From positions 1 through 64,000 of the forward strand of contig JAJFLH010000039.1 of the NCBI GenBank assembly GCA_021772775.1: a stretch of DNA of 64,000 nucleotides, in the 5' to 3' direction. The notes beneath the pieces are model-generated. The model was not told where the DNA came from. It saw only the letters and a program-made list of their open reading frames with translations, and did not search any database. Origin of the DNA: Mariprofundus sp. (GTDB lineage: Bacteria > Pseudomonadota > Zetaproteobacteria > Mariprofundales > Mariprofundaceae). Below, in pieces: positions 46,518-55,248 of the stretch; position 1 is the stretch's first letter, and the number at the start of each line of letters is the position of its first letter. A program made the translations under genes and the position numbers.

Positions 46518-48110
46518 ATGAGCTTTTCAGACGAAATCGAAAAACGCCGCACCTTTGGCATTATATCGCATCCGGATGCGGGTAAAACAACGCTGACTGA
46601 AAAGCTGTTGATGTTCGGTGGTGCCATCCAAATGGCGGGAGCTGTGAAAGCCCGTAAAGCCAGTCGCCACGCCACATCCGACTGGATGAAAATTGAGCAG
46701 GAACGTGGTATTTCAGTTGCTTCCTCAGTGATGAAATTTTGCTATCAGAGCAACGGCCGTGATTTTGAAGTCAACCTGCTCGACACACCTGGTCATCAGG
46801 ACTTCTCTGAAGACACCTATCGTGTACTTACTGCTGTCGACTCTGCCATGATGGTCATTGATTCATCCAGCGGCGTTGAAGCGCAAACTGAAAAACTGAT
46901 GGAAGTGTGCCGTATGCGTAACACTCCTATTGTTACATTCATCAACAAACTCGACCGTGAAGGTTTAGAGCCTCTCGACCTACTCACTGATATCGAAGAA
47001 AAACTGCAGATTGAGTGTACACCAATGTCATGGCCCATTGGTATGGGTAAAAATTTCAAAGGCGTATACAATCTGTACAAAAAAGAGCTCAACCTGTTCA
47101 AGGCTGGCGCTAAAACCAACGATTTTGACACCGTTAAAATTAGCAACCTAAGTGACCCTAAACTCGATGATTTACTAGGTTCACAAGCCACAGACCTGCG
47201 CGACGACATCGAACTACTGGAGGGGGCTGCTGACCCATTCAATATGGAGCAGTTCCTGATCGGTTCCCAAACACCTGTTTTTTTCGGCTCAGCGGTCAAC
47301 AACTTCGGCGTTAAAGAGCTGCTCGACGCCTTTGTAGAGCTCTCCCCTGCTCCAGGCCCCCGCGATGCCATTGAACGCACTGTCCATCCCGATGAAAAAG
47401 GCTTTTCTGCTTTCTGTTTCAAGATTCAAGCCAATATGGACCCCGCACATCGTGATCGCATTGCTTTTTTCCGCATCTGTTCCGGCAAGTTCAAGAAGGG
47501 CATGTCAGTGCGTCACCATCGCCTCGGCAAAGATGTGAAGATTCCGAATGCAACGATTTTCATGGCTCAGGATCGTGCCCATGTCGAAGAGGCTTATGCC
47601 GGAGACATCATTGGCATCCACAACCATGGAACCATCAAAATCGGTGACACATTCACGACCAAGGAAGCTTTGAAATTCACCGGCATTCCAAACTTTGCGC
47701 CTGAACTGTTTCGTCGCATTCGCCTAAAAGACCCCATGAAACGTAAACAACTACACAAAGGCTTAGTCCAACTTTCTGAAGAAGGTGCGGTGCAAGTCTT
47801 TAAAACACTGCTTGGTGGTGATTATATCCTTGGAGCTGTCGGGGTATTGCAGTTCGATGTAACCGTCGCACGTTTAAATGCCGAATACAAAGTCGATGCC
47901 GATTATGTTGCAACTGACTTTCAGATCGCTCGCTGGGTTACCAGTGAAAACGACAAAAAAATGTCCGAATTCCGCCGTCTCTTTGAGTCCAGCCTATCTG
48001 AAGATGCGGATGGATTTCTCTCATATCTGGCACCAAGCGCTTGGAAACTCAGCTACACCGAAGAGCAGTGGCCCGATATCACCTTCCACAAGACCAGAGA
48101 ACATATTTAA
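46518..48110 (+). CDS. prfC: Peptide chain release factor 3
   Basis: 530 aa from ATG 46518 ([15 protein letters not shown]) with GAGGAAC 6 bases upstream; an upstream in-frame start at 46470 lacks family match. G1 [11 protein letters not shown]3 DTPGHQDF, G4 NKLD, then RF3-specific domains. The GTPase recycles RF1/RF2 after termination. All GTP motifs are intact, in contrast to the EF-G-like protein at 4037. Confidence 0.96.
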   Translation: MSFSDEIEKRRTFGIISHPDAGKTTLTEKLLMFGGAIQMAGAVKARKASRHATSDWMKIEQERGISVASSVMKFCYQSNGRDFEVNLLDTPGHQDFSEDTYRVLTAVDSAMMVIDSSSGVEAQTEKLMEVCRMRNTPIVTFINKLDREGLEPLDLLTDIEEKLQIECTPMSWPIGMGKNFKGVYNLYKKELNLFKAGAKTNDFDTVKISNLSDPKLDDLLGSQATDLRDDIELLEGAADPFNMEQFLIGSQTPVFFGSAVNNFGVKELLDAFVELSPAPGPRDAIERTVHPDEKGFSAFCFKIQANMDPAHRDRIAFFRICSGKFKKGMSVRHHRLGKDVKIPNATIFMAQDRAHVEEAYAGDIIGIHNHGTIKIGDTFTTKEALKFTGIPNFAPELFRRIRLKDPMKRKQLHKGLVQLSEEGAVQVFKTLLGGDYILGAVGVLQFDVTVARLNAEYKVDADYVATDFQIARWVTSENDKKMSEFRRLFESSLSEDADGFLSYLAPSAWKLSYTEEQWPDITFHKTREHI

Positions 48111-48185
48111 TTAATCCTGCATCCAATGCCCATATAGCGAACGTTAATCCACCCATTACAGCAAGGGTGAATGCTCCCTTAAGAG

Positions 48186-48539
48186 CTACGAATCCAGTAC
48201 TTCCAGGGCTTTTATAACTGGATTCAACACTGCAAGCAGATCAAGTAGTAGCGCATCGACCTCATTAGCACGCTTGTTGTCCTGACAAGCATACTCAAGG
48301 GCTCTGGCGGCACGCTCCACGGCCTCAGCACCAACAGTACCAGCCAAGCCTTTCAGGGAATGGGCCGCACGAAATGCAGCGAGCGGATCGTCGATATCTG
48401 CCTGAGCAGCACGAAATTCTGCTTCAAATTCACCATATCGATTACGGAAGCGAATGAGTGTTCTATAATAGATCGCAACCACGCCCAGGTTTTTCAAGGC
48501 CTGCTTGCTGTTAATCCCGACAATGTCAGGTATCTTCAT
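48186..48539 (-). CDS. Stand-alone Hpt domain phosphotransfer protein
   Basis: 117 aa from ATG 48539 with AGGAG 6 bases upstream. Four-helix Hpt with the phospho-His in AAHSLKGLAGTVGA at about residue 60. Passes phosphate between receiver domains, for example from hybrid kinases such as the one at the right edge; the partner is unknown. Monocistronic. Confidence 0.85.
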   Translation of the reverse strand: MKIPDIVGINSKQALKNLGVVAIYYRTLIRFRNRYGEFEAEFRAAQADIDDPLAAFRAAHSLKGLAGTVGAEAVERAARALEYACQDNKRANEVDALLLDLLAVLNPVIKALEVLDS

Positions 48540-48819
48540 ACTCTTCTCCTGCTGAAGTTGCTGCACAGATAACACACGAATCGTAAAGATATCGTGCTAT
48601 TTCATCTGAAAGCTTTCACATTCACTCAGACGAAGATAGTCCATATTAGATATATCGAGCAACTACTGTAAAGCGATGCGCAATCGCTTCGCACGCACAC
48701 TTTCTACTTCCCACAAAGCTGCTTTGTGCAAATCCCACCTCCTTATCGTAACGAAGAATTCAGACCAAGTGAACAGGTTATATAAGACAGAGCCCTAATG
48801 CCTCGCTACACTGCGTCGC

Positions 48820-49338
48820 ATGTATGATACGTATGATGAGGATTATGAAAAATTTGAGCTCGTCGAGCGCCTGAACAAGAGTCAGCAGAAGCGCGAAATT
48901 CAGGCCTTGCTTGATCTTGGTAAAAAACTGGCCCAATTTGATGCCGGCACGTTAGCCAAGTTCGATCTGCCGCCCGAACTTCAGCAAGCACTACTCGATG
49001 TGCAATCCATGAAGCTCGGGGCTGAAAAGCGTCAATTCAAACGCATTTGCAAACTACTCCGTCAAATTAACACCGAATCGCTGCAACAGACATTTGAAGA
49101 GCTGGAAGAGAAAAAAGCCGAGCAGGACAAAAGCTTCCACCGCTGTGAACGCTGGCGTGACCGACTACTTGAAGAAGGTCAAACAGCTATCACTGACTTT
49201 ATGGATAAATTTCCACAGGCTGATGCAGGCCAGCTTCGCCAATTGGTACGCAATGCCAAGAAAGAAATTGAGCACGACAAGCCACGCAAATCATCCCGCG
49301 CCCTATTCCGCTTGTTACGCGAGTGCATTTTAGGCTAA
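48820..49338 (+). CDS. darP: Ribosome-associated protein DarP (YjgA, DUF615)
   Basis: 172 aa, highly charged and helical. Family blocks KSQQKREIQALLDLGKKLA, RRQF-like EKRQFKRICKLLRQI and ERWRDRLLEEG are present. DarP helps late assembly of the 50S subunit in E. coli. Confidence 0.93.
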   Translation: MYDTYDEDYEKFELVERLNKSQQKREIQALLDLGKKLAQFDAGTLAKFDLPPELQQALLDVQSMKLGAEKRQFKRICKLLRQINTESLQQTFEELEEKKAEQDKSFHRCERWRDRLLEEGQTAITDFMDKFPQADAGQLRQLVRNAKKEIEHDKPRKSSRALFRLLRECILG

Positions 49339-49462
49339 CCCTTAGCTTTACCCTGAAAAAAACTAGGGTGGCATTAGCGATGGCATTTGCATACAGTTGC
49401 TAGCCGATTATTTCTGCATAATTCATGCTGCAATATTCACGTAACTACCAAGGAGTTTTTTT

Positions 49463-50110
49463 ATGAGTGTACTGGTTGGCAAACAAGCCCCCGATTTTAC
49501 TGCCGCTGCTGTAATGGCTGATGGCTCCATCAATGAGAGCTTTTCTCTCTCAGATTATAATGATCAATATGTTGTACTTTTCTTTTATCCATTGGACTTC
49601 ACCTTCGTATGTCCATCTGAATTGATCGCCTTTGATCATCGTATCAAAGAGTTTTCTGATCGTGGTGTACAGGTCATTGGTTGCTCCGTTGACTCTCAGT
49701 TCAGTCATGCAGCATGGCGCAACACTGCAGTAAACGACGGCGGCATCGGCCCTGTTGCTTACCCATTGGTTGCTGACTTAACTAAATTGATTGCAGCTGA
49801 TTATGATGTACTGATCGACAATGAATCTGTTGAAGACGAAGATGGTGATGCTGTTCACCTGCTGGGTGGCTCTATTGCGCTACGTGGCTCATTCCTGATT
49901 GATAAAGCTGGCGTTGTTCAGCATCAGGTTGTAAACAATCTACCTTTGGGTCGCAACATTGATGAAATGCTACGCACCATTGATGCGCTACAGTTCCATG
50001 AAGAACATGGTGAAGTATGCCCAGCGGGCTGGAACAAAGGCGACAAAGGCATGGTTGCTGATGCCGATGGCGTAGCATCTTACCTGACATCTGAAGCAGA
50101 TAAGCTGTAA
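49463..50110 (+). CDS. Typical 2-Cys peroxiredoxin (AhpC/TSA)
   Basis: 215 aa. Peroxidatic Cys50 in YPLDFTFVCPSE, and the resolving Cys in HGEVCPAGW near residue 185. Reduces H2O2 and alkyl peroxides. An insertion-like acidic stretch (ESVEDEDGD, about 119-127) follows the VADLTK block. AAGGAG precedes ATG 49463, and a strong terminator follows, so it is monocistronic. Confidence 0.95.
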   Translation: MSVLVGKQAPDFTAAAVMADGSINESFSLSDYNDQYVVLFFYPLDFTFVCPSELIAFDHRIKEFSDRGVQVIGCSVDSQFSHAAWRNTAVNDGGIGPVAYPLVADLTKLIAADYDVLIDNESVEDEDGDAVHLLGGSIALRGSFLIDKAGVVQHQVVNNLPLGRNIDEMLRTIDALQFHEEHGEVCPAGWNKGDKGMVADADGVASYLTSEADKL

Positions 50111-50131
50111 ATCCTTAACTATTTAGGTTTG

Positions 50132-50166
50132 AAAAAGGCGATTCCTGCGGGGATCGCCTTTTTTTT
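50132..50166 (+). terminator. Terminator of the peroxiredoxin gene
   Basis: Stem AAAAAGGCGAT/ATCGCCTTTTT with a 10-base loop, followed by further T residues. Confidence 0.9.
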
Positions 50167-50178
50167 GTGATTAGAGCA

Positions 50179-50206
50179 TTGCCATATCAATACTCCGTGC
50201 TATCTT
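50179..50206 (+). promoter_or_regulatory. Promoter of the tRNA-Ser pair
   Basis: -35 TTGCCA, 16-base spacer, -10 TATCTT, then TCCGGCCTGC as a GC-rich discriminator, about 50 bases before the first tRNA-Ser. Same spacing and discriminator style as the other stable-RNA promoters here. Confidence 0.5.
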
Positions 50207-50266
50207 TCCGGCCTGCAAAAACTGAGCGGATTGAAAGACGAAAATCCTGTTCGGGTCTTAACTAAT

Positions 50267-50354
50267 GGAAGGGTGACAGAGCGGCCGAATGTACCGGTCT
50301 TGAAAACCGGCGTAGGGAAACCTACCGTGGGTTCAAATCCCACCCCTTCCGCCA
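50267..50354 (+). tRNA. tRNA-Ser (anticodon TGA)
   Basis: 88 bases with encoded CCA, long class II variable arm, acceptor GGAAGGG/CCCTTCC, anticodon loop CTTGAAA. Confidence 0.95.
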
Positions 50355-50378
50355 GTTAGTTTACTACAAGCATACTAC

Positions 50379-50468
50379 GGAGAGATGGCTGAGCGGCTGA
50401 AAGCGCGCCCCTGCTAAGGGTGTATAGGCTAAAACCTATCGAGGGTTCGAATCCCTCTCTCTCCGCCA
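50379..50468 (+). tRNA. tRNA-Ser (anticodon GCT)
   Basis: 90 bases with encoded CCA, long variable arm, acceptor GGAGAGA/TCTCTCC, anticodon loop CTGCTAA. Its 3' end AATCCCTCTCTCTCCGCCA is copied exactly in the repeat at 50526-50651. Confidence 0.95.
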
Positions 50469-50525
50469 GTGTATATGCCCCCCTACACTTTTCACAAACT
50501 ACAGAATTATTTAAAACCTCCAATT

Positions 50526-50651
50526 AGAGAGGGTCGAGAACGCTCGACCAGGGTTCGACAAATCAGCAAAACAGCTGATTTGAACGCCACAACGTGGCGA
50601 CCCCGAAGGAGTGAAGGGCAGGAGCCCTGAATAATCCCTCTCTCTCCGCCA
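50526..50651 (+). repeat. RtT-like repeat 1 carrying the tRNA-Ser 3' end
   Basis: 126 bp. Hairpins in order: GGTCGAG/CTCGACC, AAATCAGC/GCTGATTT, CGCCAC/GTGGCG, GGGC/GCCC. It begins with T-arm-like AGGGTTCGA and ends with AATCCCTCTCTCTCCGCCA, identical to the tRNA-Ser(GCT) 3' end. In effect the core sits where the T-loop would be. No coding frame. Likely transcribed with the tRNAs. Confidence 0.8.
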
Positions 50652-50709
50652 GTATGCGCTAACATCTCCTAACTTCACTTTTTCTATCACATAAATAACA
50701 CTCTGTAAT

Positions 50710-50858
50710 AGAGAGGGTTGAGAACACTCGACGAGGGTTCGATAAATCAGGCGGATAGCTGATTCAAACGTCACTTTAGCGACGACCCCGAAGGGGTGAA
50801 GGGCATGGATGCCCGAAATACCCCCTCCGCGTTGCAGAAACTCACCCCCTCTCCGCCA
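50710..50858 (+). repeat. RtT-like repeat 2
   Basis: 149 bp with the same start (AGAGAGGGTTGAGAACACTC) and core (AAATCAG...CTGATT, GACCCCGAAGGGGTGAAGGGC). The tRNA 3' end is degenerate and broken by about 25 bases, but it still ends CCCCCTCTCCGCCA. Confidence 0.75.
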
Positions 50859-50917
50859 GTGCTTCGCTCGACCAACAACACGTCACTAACTCCTACACTA
50901 AGATTAAACTCTCAAAC

Positions 50918-51060
50918 AGAGAGGGTGAAACAAATATGCCGAAGCATATTTGAACGCTACACAGCAGCGATCCCGCTACGCACTAGGAGGTTTCTTCAAA
51001 TCAGACAAACGCCCCTATAGCGACGACCCGAAGGGTGAAGGACTGGAATGAATCCCCCCC
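50918..51060 (+). repeat. RtT-like repeat 3, degraded
   Basis: Starts AGAGAGGGTGAA and keeps AAATATGC/GCATATTT, CGACCCGAAGGGTGAAGGAC and AATCCCCCCC, but has lost the CCGCCA end. Shows decay along the array away from the tRNA gene. Confidence 0.65.
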
Positions 51061-51130
51061 TAGTTATAACTTCCATTTCACAACCACGGCACTAAAGTAC
51101 AGCATCATCTTTACACCCCAAGGAGTCCGA

Positions 51131-51682
51131 ATGAAAATAAGCCTCACATCAAAACCTCATTCGATCACTCTAATCAGCCTGCTTCTCTCCACATCTCTAT
51201 TCATGACAGCCTGCGAACAACAGCAAAGCAAACAAATTGAATGGCAGTTACCGTTAGAAGCCCCAGAAGACCCTCATGGGGCACAATCACGCTCAAACAC
51301 CATTCCTGACTGGGCCGTTGCACGTCAAGGAGAGGCAGAAATCGCCTGGTTACAAAAAAACACGAGCAAAATATTCACTTCAAAGCTCACTTTGGGCGGC
51401 GGAACACGCGTTCAGAACTGGGATATTCAACTGCTAGGACTGGCTTCCGGACTCAGAGTGAAAAACAGTTCTTTCCTTAACGATGAAAATGTGGACAATC
51501 CCGCCGCTCTCGTAGACATCCGCCAAGATGGCAAGCTTATTTATCGTGGTTGGTTATATGAGAAGTTTCCAGAATTGTTCGGCATGGATAATTCGGAATG
51601 GAAAGTATGGCTGAAAGGTATTACTCTTCGGCCCGCTTCAATAGAAACAGATAAAACTGGCTCCCTTAGCTCAGCTGGATAG
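51131..51682 (+). CDS. DUF2155 lipoprotein whose stop lies inside tRNA-Arg
   Basis: 183 aa. Signal peptide with lipobox FMTAC (Cys about 28), then a DUF2155 domain with LGGGTRVQNWDIQLLGLASGL, NPAALVDIRQ and WLYEKFPELFGMD. AAGGAG lies 6 bases before ATG 51131. The last seven codons and the TAG fall in the tRNA-Arg gene (TAG in the D-loop), so message and tRNA overlap by 23 bases. Outer-membrane or periplasmic; function unknown. Confidence 0.88.
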   Translation: MKISLTSKPHSITLISLLLSTSLFMTACEQQQSKQIEWQLPLEAPEDPHGAQSRSNTIPDWAVARQGEAEIAWLQKNTSKIFTSKLTLGGGTRVQNWDIQLLGLASGLRVKNSSFLNDENVDNPAALVDIRQDGKLIYRGWLYEKFPELFGMDNSEWKVWLKGITLRPASIETDKTGSLSSAG

Positions 51683-51736
51683 AGCATCTGACTACGAATC
51701 AGAAGGCCGGGCGTTCGAATCGCTCAGGGAGCGCCA
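51599..51736 (+). repeat. Segmental duplication, copy 1 (CDS end plus tRNA-Arg)
   Basis: About 140 bp starting TGGAAAGTATG, partly matching 51813-51956. The tRNA part is identical; the upstream 60 bases, which code for the DUF2155 C-terminus, have diverged in copy 2. Confidence 0.75.
51660..51736 (+). tRNA. tRNA-Arg (anticodon ACG), copy 1
   Basis: 77 bases with encoded CCA: acceptor GCTCCCT/AGGGAGC, anticodon loop CTACGAA, T-loop TTCGAAT. Overlaps the 3' end of the DUF2155 gene. Confidence 0.95.
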
Positions 51737-51745
51737 TATATCGAG

Positions 51746-51775
51746 GAGCTTAGCAGAGATGCTAAGCTCTTTTTT
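51746..51775 (+). terminator. Terminator after tRNA-Arg copy 1
   Basis: GAGCTTAGCA-GAGA-TGCTAAGCTC stem followed by six T. Confidence 0.9.
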
Positions 51776-51812
51776 ATTGAAATGACCTAGCAACACATGA
51801 TGAAATTAGCCA

Positions 51813-51956
51813 TGGAAAGTATGATTGAAAATCACTACCCTGCGGCCTCTTCTGGAAACAGTAGAGAATTTTAAAACTGGCTCCCTTAGCTCAGCTGGAT
51901 AGAGCATCTGACTACGAATCAGAAGGCCGGGCGTTCGAATCGCTCAGGGAGCGCCA
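51813..51956 (+). repeat. Segmental duplication, copy 2
   Basis: Starts TGGAAAGTATG and follows the layout of 51599-51736, including GAAACAG and AAAACTGG before the tRNA. The former coding part no longer belongs to any gene. Confidence 0.75.
51880..51956 (+). tRNA. tRNA-Arg (anticodon ACG), copy 2
   Basis: Identical in all 77 bases to the copy at 51660-51736. Promoter not evident; it may depend on the duplicated upstream segment or on read-through of the first terminator. Confidence 0.95.
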
Positions 51957-51961
51957 TACAT

Positions 51962-51998
51962 AAAAAGGCACTTACGAAAACGTAAGTGCCATTTTACT
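51962..51998. terminator. Bidirectional terminator
   Basis: GGCACTTACG-AAAA-CGTAAGTGCC with T-rich DNA on the plus side and an A-run on the other side. Serves tRNA-Arg copy 2 and the small gene at 52024 on the minus strand. Confidence 0.85.
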
Positions 51999-52023
51999 TT
52001 CTTTTATACCATTCACCGACAAT

Positions 52024-52194
52024 CTAATCATTATCTCTCCAATCATCGCCATCTTCCCAATGCGCATCATCATATTGATCAAACTCAGGCACAATGGAAC
52101 TCTGCGCTTCTCGCAATGAGGAAGGACAAGCATGACAACTCATCAACTTCATCCAGTGTAATCGCAAACTTGCTTGGGTCCGTATCTCTATCAT
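52024..52194 (-). CDS. Small acidic-tail protein with CxxC
   Basis: 56 aa, not recognised. Start ATG 52194 has AAGGAAG 6 bases upstream, and the gene ends 26 bases before a terminator, which supports it. It has SCHAC in the middle and an Asp/Trp-rich tail (DDAHWEDGDDWRD). Could be metal-binding; this is a guess from composition. Confidence 0.55.
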   Translation of the reverse strand: MIEIRTQASLRLHWMKLMSCHACPSSLREAQSSIVPEFDQYDDAHWEDGDDWRDND

Positions 52195-52415
52195 AAAAAC
52201 TTCCTTCATCTATTTTGATAATGAAAGCATATGAATACTTGCGTCACCCAGATGTCATAGATAAGTCAGCAATATGACAAGAGTGGATATCTGCTGGGAC
52301 AAACTAAAGCTACCCTGTCTCGATGAGACCGAGAGACTCGGGGAAATGCAGATTGCGACCACAACCAAAGAGATCGTGTAGACAGACCCTATAGGGATCA
52401 AACTGAACCCACTGC

Positions 52416-52547
52416 TTACTTCCAGGGATTATAATCGAAAGCCTTCTTCTCCCGTTGACGCGCTCGATACACACGAAGCACTATCATCAAACCAAACCCC
52501 GTTGATAACAGAAGAATCAATAATAAAACTATTTCCTCACCGTTCAT
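52416..52547 (-). CDS. Small membrane protein, 43 aa
   Basis: Starts MNGEEIVLLLILLLSTGFGL: a short polar start, one TM helix of about 20 residues, then a basic segment RVYRARQREKK and FDYNPWK. A TATACT box lies just upstream on the minus strand; no strong ribosome-binding site. The layout is that of a real single-pass small protein with a cytosolic positive tail. Function unknown. The flanking stretches 52195-52415 and 52548-52704 hold no other gene I can see. Confidence 0.5.
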   Translation of the reverse strand: MNGEEIVLLLILLLSTGFGLMIVLRVYRARQREKKAFDYNPWK

Positions 52548-52704
52548 GGATTTCAGTATAGCAGAAAAAAAGAGTCGCATTGCAGCGAGCATAAAAAAAT
52601 AATTTTTCTAAATTTGGAACCAATAACCAGAACAGACCAATTAGCAGTGAGAGCCCCCTTTGTCCGCGATCCCACCGACTAGGGCTCAGCTCTCAAGAAG
52701 AGCG

Positions 52705-53070
52705 TCAACCCTCATCCAGCCACTTCATGGCCTTATCCTTGCCTCTGAATACACTGATATTACCATGCTCAACACTAATATATGCTTGAAACAACTTTGA
52801 CCGCCCAAAGACCAAGGGGTCAGGGGCAATGACTGCCCGCCTGGAACCACTCCCCCAAGGGCTGGACTCCACCAACCTCATCACATTGGGAACTTTATGC
52901 TCAACACTTACCTCACAAGTACAATCCATTAACTCTTTCATTTCAGGGTCAAACTTACGGTCACGATTCAACTCATCCTGATGAGCAATAATCTCAGCAT
53001 TCGTAACATGACCAAAAAACTTGGAATAAACAGTTTGCTTCTTGCTATTGATGGAATATGAAATTGGCAA
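52705..53070 (-). CDS. Hypothetical STAS/SpoIIAA-like protein
   Basis: 121 aa. Pattern of an N-terminal strand pair, a helix (TNAEIIAHQDELNRD), DCTCEV, RRAVIAPDPLVFGRSKLFQAY and a final helix resembles STAS/SEC14-like hypothetical proteins. TTG start at 53070 with GGAGAG 5 bases upstream; no better ATG in frame near the start. Function not known. Confidence 0.7.
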   Translation of the reverse strand: MPISYSINSKKQTVYSKFFGHVTNAEIIAHQDELNRDRKFDPEMKELMDCTCEVSVEHKVPNVMRLVESSPWGSGSRRAVIAPDPLVFGRSKLFQAYISVEHGNISVFRGKDKAMKWLDEG

Positions 53071-53200
53071 TGTTCTCTCCGGATCAAGGACTAATTCGTA
53101 CGAATTCTGCCTTCACAGAAGAATAAAAAAAAGCAAAATGCTAGGGACAATGATGGTGATACGAAAAAAGCACCCACGGTTCCCCGTAAGTGCCTACAAA

Positions 53201-53276
<76 letters not shown>

Positions 53277-53300
53277 ATATAACTATTCAAACAATTAAAC

Positions 53301-53377
53301 TGGGGTGGACGACGGGATTCGAACCCGCGACCACCGGCATCACAAGCCGGGGCTCTACCAACTGAGCTACGTCCACC
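53301..53377 (-). tRNA. tRNA-His (anticodon GTG)
   Basis: 77 bases with the extra G at -1 pairing with discriminator C, anticodon loop TTGTGAT, encoded CCA. Confidence 0.95.
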
Positions 53378-53394
53378 ATATTGCGTCATTCGAA

Positions 53395-53471
<77 letters not shown>

Positions 53472-53531
53472 ATACTAGATCGCGTAATCGCCAAGTTCTT
53501 CACAACATCCTAAACAGAACAAACACTTAAA

Positions 53532-53608
<77 letters not shown>

Positions 53609-53640
53609 ATTATTTAAGCCTTCACTTGCGAAGGCGGCGG

Positions 53641-53669
53641 ACAATAGGCATCTGATAAGCGTTCGTCAA
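53641..53669 (-). promoter_or_regulatory. Promoter of the Pro-Arg-His-Lys tRNA operon
   Basis: -35 TTGACG at 53664-53669, 17-base spacer, -10 TATTGT at 53641-53646, then CCGCCGCCTTCGCAA. The -35, -10 and discriminator match the three tandem promoters at 69-322 almost exactly. Confidence 0.7.
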
Positions 53670-53688
53670 TCCCCAAATTTGTTTTTTA

Positions 53689-54093
53689 TTACGCCAGCTT
53701 CAATAGGCCTTTCATCACCATATCCGTATAGCTAATAATACCAATGACCTTACCATGATCAACCACAGGTGCTCGCGACAAATGTAAACGTGAAAATAAC
53801 AAACTGGCATAACGAATATCCATCTCTGGATGCACACTAACAGCGGGTTTAGTCATCACTTCATAGATGCTAATCCGATCCGGTGACCTGTTTTCGGCCA
53901 ACACAAGACGGGCAATATCACCGATCACGACGATACCATACTCATCATACTCATGTTTCTTATCGACAATAAGACATTTGGTATCCACGTGCTGCATTAA
54001 CGACAACGCCTTGCGCACCGTTGATACCCCATCCACCATATCAAACTGCTTTTTCATGACATCTTTGACCATAATCAATTCATCTGCACTCAT
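53689..54093 (-). CDS. CBS-domain pair protein
   Basis: 134 aa made of two CBS motifs: VKDVMKKQFDMVDG...IVVIGDIARLVL and YEVMTKPAVSVHPEMDIRYAS...VIGIISYTDMV. CBS pairs bind adenine nucleotides and regulate transporters. It overlaps the PII-like gene by 4 bases, so it likely controls the DUF1538 transporter encoded in the same operon. Confidence 0.9.
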   Translation of the reverse strand: MSADELIMVKDVMKKQFDMVDGVSTVRKALSLMQHVDTKCLIVDKKHEYDEYGIVVIGDIARLVLAENRSPDRISIYEVMTKPAVSVHPEMDIRYASLLFSRLHLSRAPVVDHGKVIGIISYTDMVMKGLLKLA

Positions 54094-54440
54094 AGCTTAT
54101 CCCCCACCTCATCCATCAGACACATAATTTGCCCTCCAAGCCCTACCGCATCTTCAACATCGACCTGAAAGGCTACGCCTGAACCGGGGTTCTCCTCAAA
54201 ACCACCCTTTTCCGCAATGCATTCAAGAATATGACGACTTAAATGCTCCTCCACCACAAAGAGCACCATATTGCGCTGCGTCTCCAGGGTTAAACCAAAA
54301 AAAGTTTTTTTCGGATTCAAACCTTCACCGCGAGCATCACCCACCACTGTTGCTCCAGTCGCCCCAGCTTTTCGAGCTGCAACCATGATCTCTTCTGTAT
54401 TGGCTTCATCAACCAGTGCAATCAATAATTTAAAGCGCAT
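54090..54440 (-). CDS. PII-like nitrogen-regulatory family protein
   Basis: 116 aa ferredoxin-like fold typical of PII relatives: [35 protein letters not shown], and LVVEEHLSRHILECI. The T-loop region (LNPKKTFFGLTLETQRNM) lacks the uridylylated Tyr motif of GlnB. AAGGAGAAC precedes ATG 54440, inside the end of the DUF1538 gene. PII-like proteins sense small molecules and bind membrane transporters. Confidence 0.88.
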   Translation of the reverse strand: MRFKLLIALVDEANTEEIMVAARKAGATGATVVGDARGEGLNPKKTFFGLTLETQRNMVLFVVEEHLSRHILECIAEKGGFEENPGSGVAFQVDVEDAVGLGGQIMCLMDEVGDKL

Positions 54441-55248
54441 TGTCGTTCTCCTTCATTGTTTCCTTTTCAGCTCTGCGTTTCTCCATCCAACGGCTCATTT
54501 GGGCATAAGCCATCACACTCATAATCGGGAACACACTGGCAAAAGCGATCAAACCAAAACCATCAATTAAAGCACTCCGCCCCGGAATCGTTGCGGCAAG
54601 CCCCAGACCAAGAGCAGCCAACAGAGGTACGGTGACAGTCGATGTGGTCACACCGCCTGAGTCATAAGCCAAGGGAATTATCATTTTTGGCGCACGCATG
54701 GTCTGAATAATCACGAAGATATAGGCCGCGATGATGTACAACCAAAGATCCGTCCCGGTTACAATACGAAGACAGCCTAACGACACCCCTACCGCCACAC
54801 CTAAAGATACAGCCAGCCTCAATCCCCAAGCCGAGATCGCACCACCTGAGACCTGCTGCGCTTTCATACCCACAGCGATCAGTGATGGTTCAGCCAGCGT
54901 CGTTGCAAGTCCTATTGCAAAGGCAAACACATAAACCCAGGTATAATCCTGCCAACGGATCGTTTCAAGCACTGTTACACCCTCTTGATACAGTTCACCG
55001 TAGAGGAATGCAGGATTGGTTAACTGCGTCGCCATCACCTCACCAAGTGGAAAGATAGCCGCTTGCAACCCCATTAAAAACAGCGTCAGGCCTAGCAACA
55101 CATAGACAAAACCACGAAACACCCGCCATGGATGGGCAACTTTTTGCCGCAAGACCAACAGCTGAAAGCCCAGCAGAACCACCGCAATTGGAATCACATC
55201 GTGCAGCGTTGAGTGCATTGTTTCGAGAAATAGATCCAAATGACTCAT
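54430..55248 (-). CDS. DUF1538 membrane protein B
   Basis: 272 aa with about seven TM helices, signatures [16 protein letters not shown] and [23 protein letters not shown]. Paralogue of the next gene, with which it overlaps by 4 bases (ATGA). Paired DUF1538 proteins have been reported to act as a two-component cation/proton antiporter in Halomonas; here this is inference. Confidence 0.9.
   Translation of the reverse strand: MSHLDLFLETMHSTLHDVIPIAVVLLGFQLLVLRQKVAHPWRVFRGFVYVLLGLTLFLMGLQAAIFPLGEVMATQLTNPAFLYGELYQEGVTVLETIRWQDYTWVYVFAFAIGLATTLAEPSLIAVGMKAQQVSGGAISAWGLRLAVSLGVAVGVSLGCLRIVTGTDLWLYIIAAYIFVIIQTMRAPKMIIPLAYDSGGVTTSTVTVPLLAALGLGLAATIPGRSALIDGFGLIAFASVFPIMSVMAYAQMSRWMEKRRAEKETMKENDNAL

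Noticed and set aside
50511-50774. Minus-strand open frame of 87 codons in the tRNA-Ser repeat region
   Set aside because: It spans two RtT-like repeats and is explained by their repeated structure.
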